The position numbers were made by a program, and so were the translations under genes. This document shows, piece after piece, positions 57,786 to 64,000 of a stretch of DNA of 64,000 bases. Origin of the DNA: Heterohyrax brucei (Eukaryota; Chordata; Mammalia; Hyracoidea; Procaviidae); NCBI GenBank assembly GCA_028571685.1, contig CM053166.1, forward strand, positions 59,048,111-59,112,110. The letters run 5' to 3'. Each line of letters opens with the position of its first letter. The first letter of the stretch is position 1. The notes under the pieces were generated by a model. It worked only from the letters and a program-made list of their open reading frames with translations, ran no database searches and had not been told where the DNA came from.

Positions 57786-58337
57786 GAGATGCATATCTAT
57801 ATGTATGTACATGAGAGAGAGAGACAGAGATACTGATTTCAAAGAAATGGCTCACACTGTTGTGGAGGCAGGCAAGTCCCAAAGTCCATAGATCAGGCAT
57901 TGGCTGGAGTCTTCTGACTCACGTGGCTTAAAGAGCTGATGAAACCAGAATTGACAGGTCAGACAACAGTATTCTGGCTCACAGGGCTGTGGAAGTTGCT
58001 GAATGCCAAAGTTGGCAGATCAGATGACTTGCTCTTGAGCTGGTAAACCCCAATACTGGCAGATCAGGCTACAGGCTGCTGGCTCAAGTCTCAATAACCA
58101 GAGATCACATGATGATGGGCTGGAAACAGGATCTAGAACAAGAAAGTGAGCTTTGCCAGAACATCCATACATTTATTGGGTTCAGGTCACATCTCTTGGA
58201 AAACTCTCCTGCAACTGCTAGGTTGAACATATCAGAACACAACGTGAGATTGATTACACTCTATTACAAAATAGAGGTTAATTACACAGTGCTGAGAATC
58301 ACTGCTCAGCCAAATCAATACATAACATTGACTATCA

Positions 58338-60985
58338 TAATTCATCCCTTCCCAACTTGGTACCTGTTTACATATCCTTAAACCATACATACACTCTAAG
58401 TAAAGACAGTTATAAAGCTATATTTACACAACTCACATGCGTACACAACTGAAAGCCCACTAGTCCCACTTGTATCTTATATTTTGTAAGTGATGGGATA
58501 AGACAGAGAAGTGAAAATATTTTCAATACACACACATGCCCATGCAAGTTTAATAATACAAGAAAGACTCATAACAATTACAGTCCTCATTTCTGCAAGT
58601 GGTCATGTGGTTACAACTGTTATTTAAAATTACCTTCCTCTATGAAGCATTTCATATTCCTTTTATCCTCAGCAAGTATTTCAGGTCATGGTTACTTACC
58701 TGGTGAAGTGACCCACAACTCCATTCCTCAGAGATCTGGGCCATAAGTCGTCACGCCAGAATTGGGTTGTAATAGTTTTCTACTACTTTAATCACAGTGC
58801 ATGGTAGCACTAACAGATGCCCTAAGGGATTACATGTATTCCGCTTCATCTCTGTTGTGTAGTCTCAATCAGATTTCCTCTTGGCAAGCGCTATCAACCA
58901 TACTAGATAATATGTTCTTTTTCTGTTGATTTAGAGACAAGAGGAACTCAAAATGGCTGGGTAGCATTCTTAATTTCTAGTTCAACTGAATTATTTCTGT
59001 ATCTCCTTACAGGGGCATTCTTCCCTTTGGATCTATGACCTCTGGATCCACAGAGCATAGGGTGGTGCAGACAAGAAGCAAAAATATTACAAGTTGCCTC
59101 TTACTGGAGGGGAGTGGAGAGGATAGAGAAGAGGGGACAGGAGATTGTTAAGAGGATACGACATGTATAGAACAGAAAGGAGGAGTGTGCTGTCACTGGG
59201 CAAGGAGAGAAGCAGGAGCTGCACATAGGCGAGCATGCAAATTTAAACTGGATTGTACACTTTCACTCAATCACAATAAATAAATAAAATAAAATAAATA
59301 TTGCAAGTCAATCACTAGGAGTAATAATGAGTAGTGCCACTCCCTCTTAATCCCTTGAGTCCTGGCATTCTGAGTCCTAGCAGACACTGTTTTAGAGAAT
59401 ACTTAGCTCCAGGAGAACATTGCTGAAACTCTGAAAAGTATTGCCACTTACTTGGTACTATAATTGTGTCTTTAGGAAGCCATTCCATCATTCTATCAAG
59501 TTACCTGCTTCAGGATGATGGGGAATGTAATAGGACTAGTGAATTCCATGAGCATGGGTCCAGTATGGCACTTCGTTTGCTTTGGAGTGAGTCCTTTGAT
59601 GTGTGGCAATGCTGTGCAGGATACCATGATGGTAGATAAGGCATTCTGCAGGCCCATGGATGATAGCTTTGACAGGAGCATTGTTCACTGGGAAGGCAAA
59701 ACTGTATCCAGAGTAAATGTCTACTGCAGTAATTATAAAACACTGTTTTCCATGATGGAAGTGGTCCAGTATAATCAATCTGCCACCAGGCTGCTGGCTG
59801 ATCACGTTGAGGACTGGTGCCCTATTGAGGACTCTGTTGCTGGCAGATCATTCACTGAGCACTGGATGTAGCCTAGTTGGCTTCGGTGAGTGGCAGTCCA
59901 TGTTGCTGAGCCCATGCATAGCTTTCATCCCTGCCACCATGATCACTTTGCTCATGAGCACATTTGGCAATGATTGGAATGGTCATGAAAAGAGGCTATC
60001 TGGTTTCCACAGAACATGTCATCTTATCTACTTGAGTGTTAGAGTCATCCTCTGGTAAGGTCACTCTTTGGTCAGTAGTCACATGAGACACAAATATCTT
60101 CACTTCTTTAGCCTAGTCAGGGAGATCCATCCAAATGCCTCTTTCTCATATCTCTGTCACTGATTTTTAAATCACGTTCCTTCCAGTTTCTGACCCTCCA
60201 GCCAAATCATTGGCCACATACCATGAATCAGTCTCACTTCTGGCCATTTATCCTTCCAAGCAAAGTGAACAGCCAGGTGTCTTGCTTGAAGTGCTGCCAG
60301 TTAGGATTTCCTTTTACCATTGTCCTTCAGGGAGTCCCAGAAGGAGGCTGCAGCGCTCCTGTTGTCCAGTTTGAAGTGGTGCCTGCATATTATGCAGAAC
60401 CACCTGTAAACCAGGCAAAAGTTTTCTCTTCCTCAGTAGTCATAAGTAACTCTCCATGAGGCCTTAGGTGTAGACTGGGAGGAGGAAGGTAATGTGACAG
60501 GAGTGGAGACCATGGGCATTTGAGACACTTTGTCACGTAATTGCTTGTACCTTCAGATCCTAGCTGAGCCCTGTCTCATATAAACCACTTCCATTTAATG
60601 AAACAGTTCTGCTGTGGACACCCAACTTTATGACTCTGTAGGTCAGACAACAACCAGTTCATGATGCGCAGCTCAGGCTGCATGGTGACTTTGTGGACCA
60701 TGGTTCCACAGTCAGTCTCTACTAAGTCCCAGTAACAAGCCAAAAACTGTTCCTCAGAAAGAAATCAGTTATCTGCAGGGAGTGACAGGGATTTGCTCCA
60801 AAATTCTGTGATTCACAAATAAGGATCTGCCAAAGAGCCCAAACACCATCTCTATCTGCCACTGCCACTTCAAGTACTACTGGATCAGCTGGATAATACA
60901 GCCCAAGTGGCAGAGCATCTTACATGGTGGCCTGAACCTGTTGCAGAGTCTTGTCTTGTTCTAGACCCCCACTCAAAATGACCAG
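58338..60985 (-). mobile_element. ERVL-type endogenous retrovirus internal region, decayed pol
   Basis: Minus-strand frames (notably 59536-59805) look like the integrase core of ERVL-type pol. The first catalytic Asp context is visible, while the position expected for the second catalytic Asp reads His, and several frameshifts and stops follow. The stretch 59820-60985 fits RT/RNase H sequence by position and residual similarity. No envelope gene is seen, as is usual for ERVL. The 5' part is cut off by the L1 at 60986. Not functional. Confidence 0.75.
59095..59295 (+). mobile_element. L1 3' tail insertion with target duplication
   Basis: About 200 bases from the 3' end of L1 (GGAGCTGCACATAGGCGAGC) ending in AAATAAATAAAATAAAATA. 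Flanked by AAATATTACAAGT (59082-59094) and AAATATTGCAAGT (59296-59308). Confidence 0.87.
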
Positions 60986-63900
60986 CTTTTTTTTTTAATT
61001 GTGATTAAGTGTAATTATACAATCCGAGTTAAATTTGCATACCTGCCTATCTGCAGCTCCTTCTGCTCTCCTTGCCCAGTGACAGCACACTCATCCTTTC
61101 CTTTCTCTATATGTCATAGCCTCTTAACAATCTCCAGTCCCTCCCTTCAACCCTCTCCTCTCCCATCTAAGAGGCAAGTAGGACAGCATCCTATAGATGA
61201 GTAGAACCATAAAGTACACACACCACATGGTCATATTCTGTCTCCAAGTCCAGTACATTCCTGTCTGAAGAGGTGACCTCAGTAATGTTTTCTGGTCAGG
61301 GGCAGCAGCAGTTCTAGGGGCCATGCTCCCAGGGGAAGCTCCAGGCTGCCAGATTATCAGTTATAGTCTTTTAGCGGAGTTCTTGAAGTGCACCCTCTTT
61401 TTCTCATGTTGCCACGGGGAGTCAACATTGTGTGCCTCATCACAGCTGCCTTTGGTGGTGTCCAGGCACCATGTGGTTCTTCTGGTCACTTGTTGATACA
61501 GTCACTCATTCACATGGGTCCTTCTATCTCCTGGGCTCTTTTTCCCTCGTTGTTGTTCTTGGTGATCATCTGTTCCAGATGAGTTAGGACCACTTGGTGG
61601 ACCTCAGATGGCAGCTTGCTAGCTTTTAAGACTTCAGATACCACTCACAAACATGGGGTACTGAAGACTCTCTTACCAATAGGCTAGTTAATGACAATTG
61701 GCTTCAATGTCCCTTGAGAGCATGATCCCTAGACCCCGCCCCTGTTACTCTATCCTTGCAATATTGGGTTAAGATTAGAAGAGTTTTCAGTTTATGTTGA
61801 AGTCCAGTTAAGTTGATCCTGTTTCTACCGTGTGCTGTCCCTGCTTTTACCCAACCAAATTTCTATCAATTATCTAATCTATGACCAGCCCTTTCCCTTC
61901 CTCCCCTCCCTTGTAGCCATCAAAGAGTCTTTTCTTCTGCAAGTAAGTCCATTTTTAAGTCCTTATAATAGGAGCCTCATACAATATTTGTCATTTTGTC
62001 AACTGATTTCACTCAGCATATCTTCCAGTTGAAACCGGGTTATGAAATGCTTTCTAAAATCATCATTGTTTTTATCATTGCATAGTGTTCTTTTGCGTAT
62101 ATGTACTATAGTTTTTTTTATCCATTTATGTTGTTGCGCATCTCAGTTGATTCCATCTTTTTCTATTGTGGACTGTACTGCACTAAACATTCATGCGCAT
62201 GTATCTGTTTGTGTGACTACCCTTGATTCTGTAAGATTATATTCTGAGCAGTGAGATTACTGGATCAAATGGTATATCTATTTCCAGCTTTTTAAGGAAG
62301 CACCAGATGGCTTTCCAAAGAGGTTGTACCATTTTGCAATCCCATCAGCAGTGCAAAAGAGTTCCAGTCTCTCCACAGCCTCTCCAGCATTTGTTGTTTT
62401 GTTCTTTTTGGATCATAGCCAACCTTGTTGGAGTGAGATGGTATCTCATTGTAGTTTGGATCTGGATTTCTCTAACTACAGATTGTGAGCATTTCCTCAT
62501 GTGTCTTTTGGCTGCCTGGATGTCCTCTTTGGTGAAGCGTCTGTCCATCTCCTTTGCCCATTGTTTAATTGGGTTATTTCCCTTTTTCTTGTTGATATTT
62601 TGCAGTACCTTGTAGATTATGGAGATCAGATATGAGTCTGACATGTAGTTGCCAAACGTTTTTTTCCTGTTCTGTAGATGTTCTTTTAACTCTTTTGATA
62701 AAGTCTTTGGGTGAGCAAAAGTCTTTCATTATTAGTAGTTCTCATCTATCTTCTTTTCTGTTGATTGTACTTTGTCAGATTTTGAAGTCTGTCTAAGCTG
62801 TGTATTAAAGCTTCCATTGTTGACCCTATTTTTCTGGCATTACCTTTATTGTTCTAGGTTTGATATTTAGGTCTTTTATCCAATTTGAGTTAGTTTTAGT
62901 GTAAGGTGCGAGATATGGGTGTTGTTTCAATTTTTTTGCAGATGAATGTGCAATATTGCCAGCACTGTTTGTTAAAGAGACTGTTTGTACCCCAGTTTAC
63001 AATCTTAGGGTCTATGAACTGTTCACAAGAGGATGATGGCATCTCTGGGGTCTCCACTCTGTTTTGTTGGTCAATATGTCTTTTTCTGTACCAGTACCAG
63101 GCTGTTTTGATTACTGTGGCAGTATAATAGTTTCTAAGGTTGGGTAGTGTGAGGCCTCCCACTGTGTTCCTGTTCTTCAGTAGTGCTTTGCATATCCTGG
63201 GTTTCTTCCCTTTCCAAATAAAGTTGGTGATTTCTTTCCCCATCTCATTAAAAAATGACACTGGAATTTGTATTAGGATTGCATTGTATAGGTAGATGCC
63301 TTTGGGTAAAATAGCCATTTTCACAATGTTATGTCTTCCTATCCATGAACAGGGTAAGTTTCACCATTTACGTAAGTCTCTCTTGGTTTCTTGCAGTAAA
63401 GTGTTGTAGTTCTCTTTAATAGGTCTCTTATTTCTTTAGTTAGATTTATTCCTAGGCATTTTATCTTCTTGGAGGCTATAATAAATGGTATTGATTTGGT
63501 GATTTCTCCTTTGATGTTCTCTTTGTTTGTATGAAGGAATCCTACTGTTTTATTTATGTTTCTCTTATATCCTGATACTTTGGTGAACTCTTCTACTAGT
63601 TCCAGTAGTTTTCTTATGGATTCTTTGGGATTCTCTTCATATACAATCATATTATCTGAAAATAGGGAGATTTTTACTTCTTTGCCAATGTGGATGTCCT
63701 TTACTTCTTTGTCTTTTCTAATTGCTCTGGCCAGTGTTTCTAGCACAATGTTGAATAGATGTGGTAAGTGTGGGCATCCTGGTCTAATTCCCATTCTAAA
63801 GGGGAATTCTTTCAGTGTCTTTCCATTCGAGGTGATGTAAGTAGTTGGCTTCTCATAGATGCCCCTTATTGCATTGAAGAATATCTCTTCTATTCCTATT

Positions 63901-64000
63901 TTGCTGAGAGTTTTTAGCAGGAATAGGTGTTGGACTTTATCAAATGCCTTTTCTGCATCAATTGGCAAAATCAAGTGATTCTATCTTTTGTGTTATTTTG
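60986..64000 (-). mobile_element. L1 LINE, minus strand, continues past window end
   Basis: A T9 run (reversed poly(A)) at 60988-60996 begins the element. The 3' UTR runs to about 61820. ORF2 then follows in long minus frames: 62345-62644 (C-terminal region), 62896-63324 and 63339-63974 (reverse transcriptase). The RT frame shows DAEKAFDKVQH near its start, and the family's FADD is seen as FSDN, so the enzyme is inactive. It is the best-preserved LINE in the window, so probably the youngest. ORF1 and the 5' end lie outside. Confidence 0.92.

Larger units (their letters stand above)
55615..58337 (-). mobile_element. 3' LTR of an ERVL-type element, split by several insertions
   Basis: The left piece TGTCTTAGGCCGGGTTCTCT (55615-55647) and the right piece (about 57786-58337, GAGAGAGAGACAGAGATACT through TCAAAGAAATGGCTCACACT to ACATTGACTATCA) are the two parts of one MLT2-like LTR on the minus strand. 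The polyadenylation signal AATAAA is reversed at about 58172-58177. Mariner, RTE and AfroSINE sequences separate the pieces. The retroviral internal region adjoins at 58338. Confidence 0.7.

Noticed and set aside
59515-59871. 118-residue plus-strand frame in the 59.5 kb region
   Set aside because: It is antisense to the ERVL pol remnant. The recognisable protein is on the minus strand.
63339-63974. 211-residue minus frame, the longest after the CpG island frame, as a possible host gene
   Set aside because: It is L1 ORF2 reverse transcriptase, with the L1 3' UTR and poly(A) tract in the expected positions.

Overview
This is mammalian nuclear DNA, almost certainly from an afrotherian and most likely an elephant or close paenungulate relative. 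About forty tRNA-derived SINEs of the AfroSINE type are present (GGAAACCCTGGTGGC head, GTCGCTATGAGTCGGAATCG tail). They share that tail with RTE-type LINEs of the kind found in the elephant genome, and both lie among L1, L2, MIR, ERVL-type LTRs and mariner-like DNA transposons. Species cannot be fixed without a database search.

The only protein-coding sequence I can support is the first coding exon of CASK on the minus strand (2251-2309). It reads [19 protein letters not shown] plus two bases of the next codon, then a consensus GTGAGT splice donor. It sits in a CpG island (about 2050-3350) that is the CASK promoter. Bases 1-2244 are the 5' part of CASK intron 1. Everything above about 3.3 kb is upstream intergenic DNA. 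CASK is X-linked in placental mammals, so the window is probably X-chromosomal.

Layout: 1-2.2 kb, CASK intron 1 with one old DNA transposon; 2.05-3.35 kb, promoter and exon 1; 3.35-4.6 kb, repeat-poor upstream flank; 4.6-38 kb, SINE-rich intergenic DNA with old L2, MIR and MER5A pieces, three or more solo LTRs, two tRNA-Gly-headed SINEs, two RTE copies and a truncated plus-strand L1; 39-51.5 kb, a stack of minus-strand L1 fragments with nested SINE, RTE, LTR, mariner and L1 insertions; 51.5-55.6 kb, an L2 fragment and some unique sequence; 55.6-61 kb, the 3' LTR and decayed pol region of an ERVL-type endogenous retrovirus, itself invaded by mariner, RTE, SINE and L1 pieces; 61-64 kb, a comparatively well-preserved minus-strand L1 that runs off the window.

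I see no undescribed gene system. The most interesting signals are structural: a mariner-like family whose copies are partly palindromic; a tRNA-Gly-headed SINE with an RTE-like tail; an AfroSINE with an inverted 5' end inside a perfect target duplication; repeated SINE-into-SINE insertion at one internal site; a 503-bp solo LTR with a clean 4-bp duplication inside an RTE; and a TA-flanked MITE present twice. All boundaries were set by eye, so allow about 5-20 bases of error unless a target duplication fixes the edge.
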